This document shows positions 1-7,950 of a stretch of DNA of 64,000 bases, piece after piece. The stretch covers positions 155,054-219,053 of the forward strand of contig LNEI01000019.1 of assembly GCA_001464455.1 (NCBI GenBank). The letters run 5' to 3'. A program made the translations under genes and the position numbers. The notes under the pieces were generated by a model. That model did no database searches. It saw only the letters and a program-made list of their open reading frames with translations, and was not told the DNA's origin. Within the stretch, counting starts at the first letter, position 1; each line of letters opens with the position of its first letter. This DNA is from Acidobacteria bacterium Ga0077534 (GTDB taxonomy: Bacteria; Acidobacteriota; Blastocatellia; Pyrinomonadales; Pyrinomonadaceae).

Positions 1-15
1 CATCAAATTCTGCTA

Positions 16-477
16 TTGGAAACTGACAATAACGCTGTGAACATCGAGTACCGCAAAGCTGATCTTGCTACATTTAGGCAGTTAAACGTAGTCTTTTCCG
101 AAGCGTTTGAGGATCCGGAGCATTACCAGAGCAGGCTACCGTCTGATGAATATCTTTCAAAGCTTCTTTCCCGCGAAGACTTTATCCCGCTCGTCGCGAC
201 CATAGACGGCAATGTTGTCGCGGGACTCGCCGCGTATGTGCTGCAAAAATTCGAACAGGAGCGAAGTGAGATCTACATTTACGATCTTGCGGTTTTGGAA
301 AGTCATCGGCGGAGTGGGATCGCGACCGGTCTGATCAATAAGCTTCGCGAGATAGCCCGCGAGATCGGTGCGTATGTGATCTACGTTCAGGCCGATCCGC
401 CGGACGAGCCCGCGGTCAAGCTGTACGAATCGCTCGGGGTACGCGAGGATGTACTGCATTTTGATATCGAACCTTGA
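16..477 (+). CDS. AAC(3)-I-like GNAT acetyltransferase
   Basis: GNAT-fold acetyltransferase, 153 residues, close to the 154-177 usual for AAC(3)-I enzymes, which acetylate the 3-amino group of gentamicin-type aminoglycosides. The match to AAC(3)-I as I remember it is strong: AAYVLQKFEQERSEIYIYDL in the core, then HRRSGIATGLI (acetyl-CoA loop), GAYVIYVQAD, and the ending VLHFDIEP. TTG at 16 is the first start available, GTG at 37 is an alternative, and the frame is open to the window edge, so the true start could lie outside. It overlaps the next gene (TGATG), suggesting co-translation. The family call is from remembered sequence. Activity on aminoglycosides is inference; environmental homologues may have other substrates. 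Confidence 0.85.
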   Translation: METDNNAVNIEYRKADLATFRQLNVVFSEAFEDPEHYQSRLPSDEYLSKLLSREDFIPLVATIDGNVVAGLAAYVLQKFEQERSEIYIYDLAVLESHRRSGIATGLINKLREIAREIGAYVIYVQADPPDEPAVKLYESLGVREDVLHFDIEP

Positions 478-944
478 TGATAGTCGCGAAAACGCGACCT
501 GTGACCGTTATGGACATTCGGCCATACTCAGAGACGGATATTGACGCGGTCGTAGCAGTGTTTCGCTCGAACATACCTAAGTATTTCGGACCGTCCGAAG
601 AGCCCGGGCTTCGAGAGTTTTTGGCGGAGTTTGCCGATGACTATTATGTGATCGAGCGAGATGGCGAGATCGTCGGTGCCGGCGGAATTGCTTTGAACGA
701 CGACGATACGGTCTCGCTCTGCTGGGGAATGGTTCACAATGACCATCTTGGGACTGGTCTCGGAAAGGTGCTGACTGAATACCGCATCGAACGTTCGCGT
801 AGGATATTTGGTGATAAAGCACTGGTCACTAGCACCTCGCAATTGACTGAGGGCTTTTACAAGAAATTCGGGTTTGTAACCGTGGAACACACGCCAGATG
901 GCTTTGGGCCTGGTCTAGATATTTGTAAGATGCGATTGGATTAG
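477..944 (+). CDS. GNAT family N-acetyltransferase
   Basis: A second GNAT protein of about 155 residues. The central part (GEIVGAGGIAL, then GTGLGKVLTEYRIE, the pyrophosphate-binding turn) and the late GFYKKFGFV motif are typical of the fold. The ATG at 477 overlaps the preceding stop as TGATG; an internal ATG at 510 begins right at the domain (MDIRPYSETD) and is a plausible alternative start. It probably forms a two-gene unit with the AAC(3)-I-like gene. The substrate cannot be told from the sequence. Confidence 0.85.
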   Translation: MIVAKTRPVTVMDIRPYSETDIDAVVAVFRSNIPKYFGPSEEPGLREFLAEFADDYYVIERDGEIVGAGGIALNDDDTVSLCWGMVHNDHLGTGLGKVLTEYRIERSRRIFGDKALVTSTSQLTEGFYKKFGFVTVEHTPDGFGPGLDICKMRLD

Positions 945-968
945 CCCGTCTGGATTCGAATTCGGTCT

Positions 969-1421
969 ATGTTGCAGATCATTGCTGCTAAGATTTCTCA
1001 ATTGCATCCTCTTGAGATCTTGTTTCGAGGAACGTTACTCAGTCTCGGACTGATGTTCTTTGGGTTTGCGGCGTGGCAGGCGACAGGATCGATCGGGATT
1101 GTCGGTTCGCACGATAGGTATACCGCGGAGGTCAAACGGTGTGAGCCTGACGGTGCGCCAGGTGCTCGGTTCCGCTTTTACCAATGCGAAGTGAAATATC
1201 GATCGGATCATGGAAATCATTCTGCATATATCGACAAGCTGCTTTCGAAATATGCCGTAGGTGATCAGGTCGATATCTATATAGGCAGAGGCGAGCAATA
1301 CAGCGTCCATGCCGGCGGCTTTTTAGGGCTTTGGGCGATACCAACTCTTCTCACTATCATAGGATCTGTGTTCGCTGGAGTTGGTGTATGGCCAGTTAGA
1401 GATACTAAGGTCAAACCTTAA
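969..1421 (+). CDS. DUF3592-like small membrane protein
   Basis: A 150-residue protein with two predicted membrane spans (about residues 18-46 and 117-141) flanking an extracytoplasmic loop. The layout TM, then a small beta-rich domain with a CEPDG...YQCEVKY cysteine pair, then VGDQVDIYIGRGEQY and a second TM resembles DUF3592-type proteins, whose function is unknown. It lies 15 nt before hmgA on the same strand, so it may be co-transcribed, although no functional link is evident. Confidence 0.7.
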   Translation: MLQIIAAKISQLHPLEILFRGTLLSLGLMFFGFAAWQATGSIGIVGSHDRYTAEVKRCEPDGAPGARFRFYQCEVKYRSDHGNHSAYIDKLLSKYAVGDQVDIYIGRGEQYSVHAGGFLGLWAIPTLLTIIGSVFAGVGVWPVRDTKVKP

Positions 1422-1436
1422 GTGTTTGAGTAGACC

Positions 1437-2729
1437 ATGGAAACAAAATACCAGACAGGTTTCGGAAATGAATATGCTACCGAGGCGGTTGCGGGTGCAT
1501 TGCCCGTAGGGCAAAATTCGCCTCAGAAGGCACCGCATGGACTGTATGCCGAACAGCTTTCGGGAACGGCTTTCACCGTGCCGCGCGCCGGGAATAAGCG
1601 GACGTGGACCTACCGCATTCGGCCGTCGGTCATGCATTTGCCGTTTGAGCGGATCGATAACCGTCGCTGGCAGAGCAAGCCGGACGATATCGACGTTACA
1701 CCAAATCAACTCCGTTGGGATCCACTTCCGATCCCCACCGAACCAACTGATTTTATTGACGGCATCACGACGATCGCCCTCAATGGTGACCTTATGTCGC
1801 AGGCCGGTATCGGAATTCACATCTATACCTGCAACAAAGGCATGGGCGACCGGTATTTTTACAATGCTGACGCCGAAATGCTAATAGTGCCCGAGATGGG
1901 CCGACTCGGTTTTCTTACCGAACTTGGAGCATTGCAGGCAGGTGCAGGTGAAGTTGTTGTCATACCTCGCGGCGTTAAATTCAAGGTCGAACCGCATCCG
2001 GAGGACAAACAATGTCGTGGCTATATCTGTGAGAATTATGGAGCGCAGTTTCGCCTGCCCGACCTCGGCCCGATTGGTGCGAACGGACTCGCCAACTCAC
2101 GAGATTTCGAAACTCCGGTCGCGTGGTACGAGGACCGCGAAGGCAAGTTCGAACAGGTCGCCAAATTCGCCGGAAATCTATGGTCGTGCGAGATAGATCA
2201 CAGCCCGCTGGATGTCGTCGCATGGCACGGCAACTACGCTCCGTACCGCTACAACCTAAAGACATTTAACACCATAGGCTCGATCTCATTCGACCATCCC
2301 GACCCGTCGATCTTTACGGTTTTGACGTCGCCCTCGGGCGAAGCGGGCGTGGCGAATTGCGACTTCGTCATATTCCCCGACCGCTGGCTCGTGGCCGATA
2401 ACACCTTCCGCCCGCCGTGGTATCACCGCAACTACATGTCCGAATATATGGGCCTCATCTACGGAGCATACGACGCCAAAGAAACCGGCTTCGTCCCCGG
2501 CGGAGGCTCGCTCCATAACCAAATGTCCGCCCACGGCCCGGACCTCGACGCCTTTGAAAAAGCATCGAACGCCGAGCTCGCACCGCAAAAATTGTCCGGC
2601 ACAATGGCATTCATGTTCGAGTCGAGATATATCATCCGCCCGACGCGATTCGCGATGGAATGCGCCGAATTACAGAACGATTATTTTGAGGTGTGGCAGA
2701 GGTTGAAGAAGAATTTCAAGGGAGAATAG
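1437..2729 (+). CDS. hmgA: Homogentisate 1,2-dioxygenase
   Basis: Opens the aromatic ring of homogentisate to maleylacetoacetate in tyrosine and phenylalanine catabolism, using non-haem Fe(II) and O2 in the cytoplasm. Its 430 residues equal the family length. The N-terminus ([19 protein letters not shown]) is diagnostic. The iron ligands are all visible: His330 in WYHRN, Glu336 in MSEYMG and His366 in SAHGPD, matching the ligand set known for human and Pseudomonas enzymes. No fumarylacetoacetase or hppD gene lies nearby, so the rest of the pathway must be elsewhere. Confidence 0.97.
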   Translation: METKYQTGFGNEYATEAVAGALPVGQNSPQKAPHGLYAEQLSGTAFTVPRAGNKRTWTYRIRPSVMHLPFERIDNRRWQSKPDDIDVTPNQLRWDPLPIPTEPTDFIDGITTIALNGDLMSQAGIGIHIYTCNKGMGDRYFYNADAEMLIVPEMGRLGFLTELGALQAGAGEVVVIPRGVKFKVEPHPEDKQCRGYICENYGAQFRLPDLGPIGANGLANSRDFETPVAWYEDREGKFEQVAKFAGNLWSCEIDHSPLDVVAWHGNYAPYRYNLKTFNTIGSISFDHPDPSIFTVLTSPSGEAGVANCDFVIFPDRWLVADNTFRPPWYHRNYMSEYMGLIYGAYDAKETGFVPGGGSLHNQMSAHGPDLDAFEKASNAELAPQKLSGTMAFMFESRYIIRPTRFAMECAELQNDYFEVWQRLKKNFKGE

Positions 2730-2766
2730 CTTTGCTAACGAGCCCAATGCTTTGACGGGAGTGAAC

Positions 2767-3162
2767 GTGACCCGAAATCTTATAAACAAAGGTCTTATCG
2801 CGGCCGCCCTGATGAACATCATGGGGGTTCTGATTTTTTCGCGTGCGCTTACCAATTCTGCTATCAACAACGCCGACCCGGTCGTGATGTCGAATTTCGG
2901 ACTTGTGATGATCGTAGTTTGGGGCCTTGCATACTTAGCCGCCGCTAGCATCGCTTCCAGCATCAGATGGCTGGCCGGTGCGTTTGCCTTAGAAAAGCTT
3001 GTTTATGTTGTGGTTTGGGTTCGGTGGCTCTCAGTGAATAGCCTCACGGATCTCTATGCCAAGGATGTCTTTGCCGGTATTTTTTATAGCATCTACGGGA
3101 TAAACGATCTCGTATTTATGTTATTTTTTACCTACATTTTCCTCTTCAGAAGATCAGATTGA
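2767..3162 (+). CDS. Small four-helix membrane protein
   Basis: About 131 residues and very hydrophobic, with four predicted transmembrane segments and no recognised motif. The frame opens at TTG 2752. I prefer GTG 2767 because GGAG at 2758-2761 sits 5 nt upstream; GTG 2761 is also possible. It follows hmgA by 37 nt on the same strand. Function unknown. Confidence 0.65.
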   Translation: MTRNLINKGLIAAALMNIMGVLIFSRALTNSAINNADPVVMSNFGLVMIVVWGLAYLAAASIASSIRWLAGAFALEKLVYVVVWVRWLSVNSLTDLYAKDVFAGIFYSIYGINDLVFMLFFTYIFLFRRSD

Positions 3163-3215
3163 CCCGCGGGCCGCGATCGCAACGGGCTTCAAACATTTTA
3201 TGACGTAAAAAGTAT

Positions 3216-5021
3216 ATGAAAAAATGCCCGCAATGCGGTCGTGATTACGACAACACAATGATGTTCTGTCTCGACGACGGGGCCGAGTTGCTCTACGGCC
3301 CGGCTTTGTCGGTACCACCTGCGGTAGCGGGTGGGGCTTTGTCCTCGGACGAAGGACCAGAGACCGCGATCTTGCACTCGACGGCTGCTCCGGGCGAAGC
3401 TCCGACTCGTGCGCTGATTCATACTACTGAGCAGACTGCAGTGTTGCCTCGCGGAGCGGAGGCGGAGCCTCGGGAATCTTTGGGTGGGCTTTCGGAGAAG
3501 CAGAGCTTCTCCGCAAATAGAGCGGCAAAGCCGCTTATCGCAGCGGTCGCGGCCGTGGTTCTCTTTATAGGAGCATTCGCAGGTTATCGATATTTCAGCA
3601 TCGGTGGATCGGGGGCGATCAATTCTATTGCGGTGATGCCGTTTGAGAATAGGAATTCGGATGCTGATACGGATTATTTGTCTGATGGTTTGGCGGAATC
3701 GGTGATCTTTCGGTTGACGCAGATCCCTGATCTGAAGGTCAGCCCGACGAGTTCGGTGATGCGTTACAAAGGAGCGTCGACTGATGTTGCCAAGATCGCT
3801 TCAGAACTTGGCGTAGATGCGGTAATGACCGGACGCCTTACCAAGCGGGGCGACAATCTGAACATCACGGTCGAGCTCGTGGATGCCCGCACCAACAAGT
3901 CGCTGTGGGGCGAACAGTACGAACGGAAACTTTCGGAATTATTGACCACCCAACGTGAAATGGTCGCTGAGATCGTGAGCAAACTGCAACTAAAACTGTC
4001 GGGTGAAAGCGAGCAAAAGCTGGCCAAGAAATACACGGACAACAGCGAAGCCTATCAGCTTTATCTGCAAGGTCGTTTTCATTGGAACAAGCGAACTGCA
4101 GCTGAATTTGAAAAGGCGGTCGTGTTTTTCAAACAAGCCATCGAGAAAGATCCGAACTATGCTTTGGCACATAGCGGATTAGCCGATACTTATGGCTTGT
4201 TTCCTCGTTACGGCGATTTCCGACCAAAGGAATATATGCCGCAAGCCAAGGCAGCGGCGCTCAAGGCACTCGAACTTGACCCGAACTTGGCGGAAGCTCA
4301 TACGTCGCTCGCACAAATCACTCTTTTTTATGAATATGACTTTACAGGTGCAGAAAAATCGTTCAAACGGGCGATCGAACTCGATCCGAATTACGCGACC
4401 GCTCATCAATGGTATGGACTCTTATTAACATACATTGGCAAAAACGACGAGTCGGTTAGGGAAGCTAAGAAAGCTTTCGAACTCGACCCCTTTTCACTTA
4501 GAATCAACGCTGATTTGGCGACTTCTCTCGCAGTTGCCAATCGATTTGACGAAGCTCTGTTGCAGAACAAAAAACTTAACGCGCTATTTCCCGACGAAAG
4601 ACGTTTTCGTGGGATAAACGGTAATATTTATACCGCTCAAGGCAAATACGATCAGGCGGTCGATGAATTGCTACTTAGTTTAACGGCAGATAAAGACTTC
4701 AAACCCGAAAATATTACCAGAATGAAAGAAGCCTACGGAAAAAACGGATGGGATGGATTCCAGCGTATGTATGGGGAAATACTCCTCGAAGAACTGAATA
4801 CCAAACAGGCAAAAGACCCCAACGGATATATCAGTGCCGGGGAGTTTGCCAACGCATACGCCTGGGGCAAAAACAAAGAGAAGACTATCGAATATCTGAA
4901 CAAAGCCTATGACGAGCGTGACCGGAGGATGATGAACCTCAAGGCCGATAAAACTTGGGACTTCGTGCGAGACGACCCGCGATTTAAGGAATTGGTCAAA
5001 CGAGTCGGGATCCCGGAATAG
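3216..5021 (+). CDS. Zinc-ribbon/TM/FlgO-like/TPR protein, copy 1
   Basis: 601 residues. A short N-terminal zinc ribbon (Cys4, Cys7, Cys18, then LDDG) is followed by a low-complexity linker, one membrane span (about 107-127), a TolB/FlgO-like alpha-beta domain (about 135-260, beginning INSIAVMPFENRNSDADTDY) and TPR repeats to the C-terminus. Related FlgO-like/TPR modules are usually fused to Ser/Thr kinase or CadC-type DNA-binding domains in Acidobacteria; here a zinc ribbon takes that place. The ribbon should be cytoplasmic and the TPR part periplasmic. It is a tandem paralogue of the gene at 5450 and ends with the same last 40 nt. The linker (residues 29-107) holds palindromic hairpins absent from copy 2. 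Role unknown; perhaps a scaffold or sensor. Confidence 0.85.
   Translation: MKKCPQCGRDYDNTMMFCLDDGAELLYGPALSVPPAVAGGALSSDEGPETAILHSTAAPGEAPTRALIHTTEQTAVLPRGAEAEPRESLGGLSEKQSFSANRAAKPLIAAVAAVVLFIGAFAGYRYFSIGGSGAINSIAVMPFENRNSDADTDYLSDGLAESVIFRLTQIPDLKVSPTSSVMRYKGASTDVAKIASELGVDAVMTGRLTKRGDNLNITVELVDARTNKSLWGEQYERKLSELLTTQREMVAEIVSKLQLKLSGESEQKLAKKYTDNSEAYQLYLQGRFHWNKRTAAEFEKAVVFFKQAIEKDPNYALAHSGLADTYGLFPRYGDFRPKEYMPQAKAAALKALELDPNLAEAHTSLAQITLFYEYDFTGAEKSFKRAIELDPNYATAHQWYGLLLTYIGKNDESVREAKKAFELDPFSLRINADLATSLAVANRFDEALLQNKKLNALFPDERRFRGINGNIYTAQGKYDQAVDELLLSLTADKDFKPENITRMKEAYGKNGWDGFQRMYGEILLEELNTKQAKDPNGYISAGEFANAYAWGKNKEKTIEYLNKAYDERDRRMMNLKADKTWDFVRDDPRFKELVKRVGIPE
3302..3343 (+). repeat. 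In-frame hairpin with 9-bp direct repeat
   Basis: A 24-nt element at 3311-3334 contains the hairpin CCACCTGC-GGTA-GCGGGTGG (8 pairs including one G-T). It is flanked on both sides by GGCTTTGTC (3302-3310 and 3335-3343). The period is 33 nt, so the reading frame is kept. Paralogue copy 2 lacks this segment, which looks like an insertion with a target duplication. Confidence 0.75.
3459..3535 (+). repeat. Cluster of three REP-like hairpins inside a coding region
   Basis: Three perfect hairpins with 3-nt loops lie in a row: GAGGC-GGA-GCCTC (3459-3471), CGGAGAAGC-AGA-GCTTCTCCG (3493-3513) and AGCGGC-AAA-GCCGCT (3521-3535). They are translated as part of the linker of TPR copy 1 and are absent from copy 2. 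The first hairpin is identical to one that overlaps the stop codon of the RAYT transposase gene at 57387-57399. Confidence 0.75.
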
Positions 5022-5176
5022 AATCGAAATATCCGCAGCAGCAGATAATCGTGGTTTGTGTAGAGGATTATGTATATCTCGTGCCGTTCGTCGAGAACGA
5101 TCAGGAGATCTTCCTAAAGACGATAATTCCGAGCAGCAAAGCCACCAAAAGATATCTAGGAGATGAAAATGAATAA
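5021..5176 (+). pseudogene. Truncated BrnT-like toxin, C-terminal half
   Basis: An open frame without a start codon runs from about 5021 to the TAA at 5174-5176. It encodes ESKYPQQQIIVV, then EDYVYLVPFVE, IFLKTIIPSSKATKRYL. This matches, as I remember them, the C-terminal half of small BrnT-like toxins that sit just upstream of CopG-type antitoxins and end in KTIIPSRKATKKYL. The upstream half is missing: homology starts directly at the stop codon of TPR copy 1. The remnant overlaps the antitoxin start, as an intact toxin gene would. It is not expected to be expressed as a toxin. Confidence 0.75.
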
Positions 5177-5432
5177 GCTGGACGTTGAAGAAAAAGAAAT
5201 ACTGGCTGCCTATGATAGCGGTAAGTTGGCCTCAATCACCGGGGTCAAAAAGGAACTTGCCCGGCATCGCAAGGTAGCCGAAAGTACGTTCAAAAAAGAT
5301 GCGCGGATCAACATCCGCATCGCATCGCGCGATCTGCGTGCCCTGCAAAAGCGTGCTCTGGCCGAGGGCATACCATATCAGACCCTTATCGCCAGTATTT
5401 TACATAAGTACGGCGAGAACCGCACGAACTAG
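5163..5432 (+). CDS. CopG/RHH-type antitoxin
   Basis: 89 residues. The C-terminal half (about 48-83: INIRIASRDLRALQKRAL, then GIPYQTLIASILHKY) is the ribbon-helix-helix DNA-binding and dimerisation fold of antitoxins that pair with small BrnT-like toxins. ATG 5163 overlaps the remnant toxin frame; ATG 5169 is an alternative. The reading frame is complete, so the antitoxin outlived its toxin. It lies 17 nt before TPR copy 2 and could repress that transcript, which is speculation. Confidence 0.8.
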   Translation: MKMNKLDVEEKEILAAYDSGKLASITGVKKELARHRKVAESTFKKDARINIRIASRDLRALQKRALAEGIPYQTLIASILHKYGENRTN

Positions 5433-5449
5433 TTCAATACACGGAACCT

Positions 5450-7180
5450 ATGAAACGATGCCCTGAATGCGGTAGAAATTACAACGACGATTCGATGAGT
5501 TTTTGTCTCGATGACGGCGCCGAACTGCTCTTCGGCCCGGCGTCGATGGACGAGCCGGCGACGGCGATCTTGCACTCGACATCTGCTCCGGGCGAGGCTC
5601 CAACACGGGCGCAGATCCACTTGACAGACCAGACTGCGGTCTTGCCTGCAAGCACGAGCGATATTGCCCCTCAGCTTCGCGGTTTCGATAAACGTTTGCT
5701 GGCCGCTCCTTTTTTACTGGCGATCATCATCCTCGGCGGATTTTTCGGATATCGATACATCACGCCTGCTAAACAGATCGAATCCATCGCCATGATGCCG
5801 TTTGAGAATAGGAATTCTGATGCCGACACCGAGTACCTGTCCGATGGTCTGGCGGAATCGGTGATGAATCGTCTTTCGCAGCTGCCGGATCTAAAAGTTA
5901 GTCCGACGAGTTCAGTTTTTCGTTACAAAGGCAAGGATACCGATCCGCAAGTTATTGCCACAGAATTGGGAGTTGATGCGGTGATGACCGGACGAATCAC
6001 CCAGCGAGGTGAAAATTTGACCATCAACGTTAATCTGGTCGATGCCCGCGTCAACAAGTTGCTGTGGGGCGAGCAGTATGAACGGAAACTTTCGGAATTG
6101 TTGACCACCCAACGCGAGATCGTCGCCGAGATCGTGAGCAAACTGCAACTGAAACTGTCGGGCGAAAGCGAGCAAAAGCTGGCGAAGAAATACACCGACA
6201 ACAACGAAGCCTATCAGCTTTATCTGCAAGGTCGTTACCATTGGAACAAGCGGCAGATACCTGAATTTGAAAAAGCGATCGTGTTTTTCAAGCAAGCCAT
6301 CGAAAAAGACCCGAACTACGCCCTGGCTTACAGCGGTTTAGCTGACACTTACACTTTGTTTCCCGACTACGGTGATTTCAGACCGAAAGAATATTTGCCG
6401 CAAGGCAAGCAAGCGGCACTCAAGGCTCTCGAACTCGACCCGAATCTTGCCGAAGCCCACACATCGCTGGCACAAATCATTATGTTTTCTGATTATGACT
6501 TTGCAGGAGCGGAAAAGTCATTCAAACGGGCGATTGAACTCAATCCGAATTACGCAACCGCTCATCATTGGTATTCAAGACTATTATCATTCAGTGGCAG
6601 GCACGACGAAGCAATTAGAGAAATAACGAAAGCCGTTGAACTCGATCCGTTTTCATTGGCAATCAATGGTTCTATGGGACTTCAACTGCAATTAGCAGGA
6701 CGATTTGACGAAGCACTTTTACAAAACAAGAAGGTCAATGAACTGCTTCCTAATGAAGCAGCATTTCATAGTTTCAACTATTATGTTTATGCGGCTCAAG
6801 GCAAATATGGTCAGGCTGCCGAAGAAGACCTACTCGCTGCGAAGGCAACCAAGGATTTCAAACCCGAAAATATTACGAAATTGAAAGAAGCCTACGAAAA
6901 AGGCGGCTGGGACGGCTTGGGGCGGATGTGGCAGGAAATAACCATCAAAGAACTGAACGCCAAACAGGCAAAAGACCCCAACGGATATGTTAAAGCCATG
7001 GATTTTGCCTGGGCATATGCTTTGGGCAAAGACAAAGATAAGACGATCGAATATCTGAACAAAGCGTATGACGAGCGTGACCTCAATTTGACCCAACTAA
7101 AGGTCGAAAATACTTGGGACTTCGTGCGAGACGACCCGCGATTTAAGGAATTGGTCAAACGAGTCGGGATCCCGGAATAG
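5450..7180 (+). CDS. Zinc-ribbon/TM/FlgO-like/TPR protein, copy 2
   Basis: 576 residues with the same order as copy 1: zinc ribbon (Cys4, Cys7, Cys19), linker, TM (about 83-103), FlgO-like domain (about 108-235), TPRs to the end. A linker segment ATAILHSTSAPGEAPTRA is shared with copy 1, suggesting it matters, whereas the hairpin-encoded insertions of copy 1 are absent. The two genes are very similar from the FlgO-like domain to the stop codon, pointing to fairly recent tandem duplication or gene conversion. It has no kinase or output domain. Function unknown. Confidence 0.85.
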   Translation: MKRCPECGRNYNDDSMSFCLDDGAELLFGPASMDEPATAILHSTSAPGEAPTRAQIHLTDQTAVLPASTSDIAPQLRGFDKRLLAAPFLLAIIILGGFFGYRYITPAKQIESIAMMPFENRNSDADTEYLSDGLAESVMNRLSQLPDLKVSPTSSVFRYKGKDTDPQVIATELGVDAVMTGRITQRGENLTINVNLVDARVNKLLWGEQYERKLSELLTTQREIVAEIVSKLQLKLSGESEQKLAKKYTDNNEAYQLYLQGRYHWNKRQIPEFEKAIVFFKQAIEKDPNYALAYSGLADTYTLFPDYGDFRPKEYLPQGKQAALKALELDPNLAEAHTSLAQIIMFSDYDFAGAEKSFKRAIELNPNYATAHHWYSRLLSFSGRHDEAIREITKAVELDPFSLAINGSMGLQLQLAGRFDEALLQNKKVNELLPNEAAFHSFNYYVYAAQGKYGQAAEEDLLAAKATKDFKPENITKLKEAYEKGGWDGLGRMWQEITIKELNAKQAKDPNGYVKAMDFAWAYALGKDKDKTIEYLNKAYDERDLNLTQLKVENTWDFVRDDPRFKELVKRVGIPE

Positions 7181-7246
7181 TGAAAAAATGTGAACCGATG
7201 CCCTGAAAAATATCGAGTCGAAGCTGATGAGATACATAAAACAACG

Positions 7247-7921
7247 ATGGACGTAATCTCTAAAGAATCGAGGTTTACGGCAACGCCCGATAAAGGCGAA
7301 GTCTCTTCAATTCTATTGCGGCCCCAAAATCCGTCGCATCTGTTAATGCTGGGTCACGGGGCGAGTTCGAATATGCGGACGCCGATGCTGACGACGATCG
7401 CTGAGAACTTGTCGGAGCATGGGATAGCGACGTTTCGGTATAACTTTCCTTATTCTGAGAAAGGCGGCGGGCGGAATTCGCAGGCTACTTGTTTGGAGAC
7501 TATTCGGTCGGCTGTGAGAGCGGCGGGCGAGGCGGCGCCTGATCTGCCGATATTGGCGGGTGGACATTCGTTCAGTGGGCGGATGACCTCGACGGCGCAG
7601 AGTGAGGAGCCGATCGAAGGCGTGAAGGGTCTTGTTTTCTTCGCGTTTCCGCTGCATCCGTTGGGTGAACCGGCGACTAAGCGAGCCGATCATCTGGCGA
7701 ATATCGACGTTCCGATGCTATTCCTCAGCGGCACACGCGACGCTCTCGGCGAGCTTGTTCTGCTCGAACCCGTTGTAGAAAGGCTGGGCTCGAAGGCCAC
7801 GCTTCATCTTCTCGATACGGCGGATCACAGTTTCAAAATTCTCAAACGAACGCGGCAGAGCAGTGAGGACGTTTTTGCTGAGATGGCACGGGTCGCCAAG
7901 GCTTGGGCTGACACGATCTAG
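7247..7921 (+). CDS. KANL3/Tex30-type alpha/beta hydrolase
   Basis: An alpha/beta hydrolase of about 224 residues in the COG3571-like group. The catalytic triad candidates are Ser108 in GGHSFSGRM, Asp165 in SGTRD and His194 in TADHS; the oxyanion strand reads LMLGHGASSN. I prefer ATG 7247, where the domain begins, over GTG 7190. The 7190-7246 stretch (MNRCPEKYR) resembles the start of the TPR/zinc-ribbon genes (CGATGCCCTGAA shared with 5457-5468) and may be debris of a further copy. Substrate unknown. Confidence 0.8.
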   Translation: MDVISKESRFTATPDKGEVSSILLRPQNPSHLLMLGHGASSNMRTPMLTTIAENLSEHGIATFRYNFPYSEKGGGRNSQATCLETIRSAVRAAGEAAPDLPILAGGHSFSGRMTSTAQSEEPIEGVKGLVFFAFPLHPLGEPATKRADHLANIDVPMLFLSGTRDALGELVLLEPVVERLGSKATLHLLDTADHSFKILKRTRQSSEDVFAEMARVAKAWADTI

Positions 7922-7950
7922 CCGGCTGCACATGCTAGACTTAATTTCAG

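Noticed and set aside
157..459. Long open frames on the opposite strand of strong genes (for example 157-459, 18259-19257, 55769-56632)
   Set aside because: They lie wholly inside well-supported genes in another frame, have arginine-rich or low-complexity translations and match no family.
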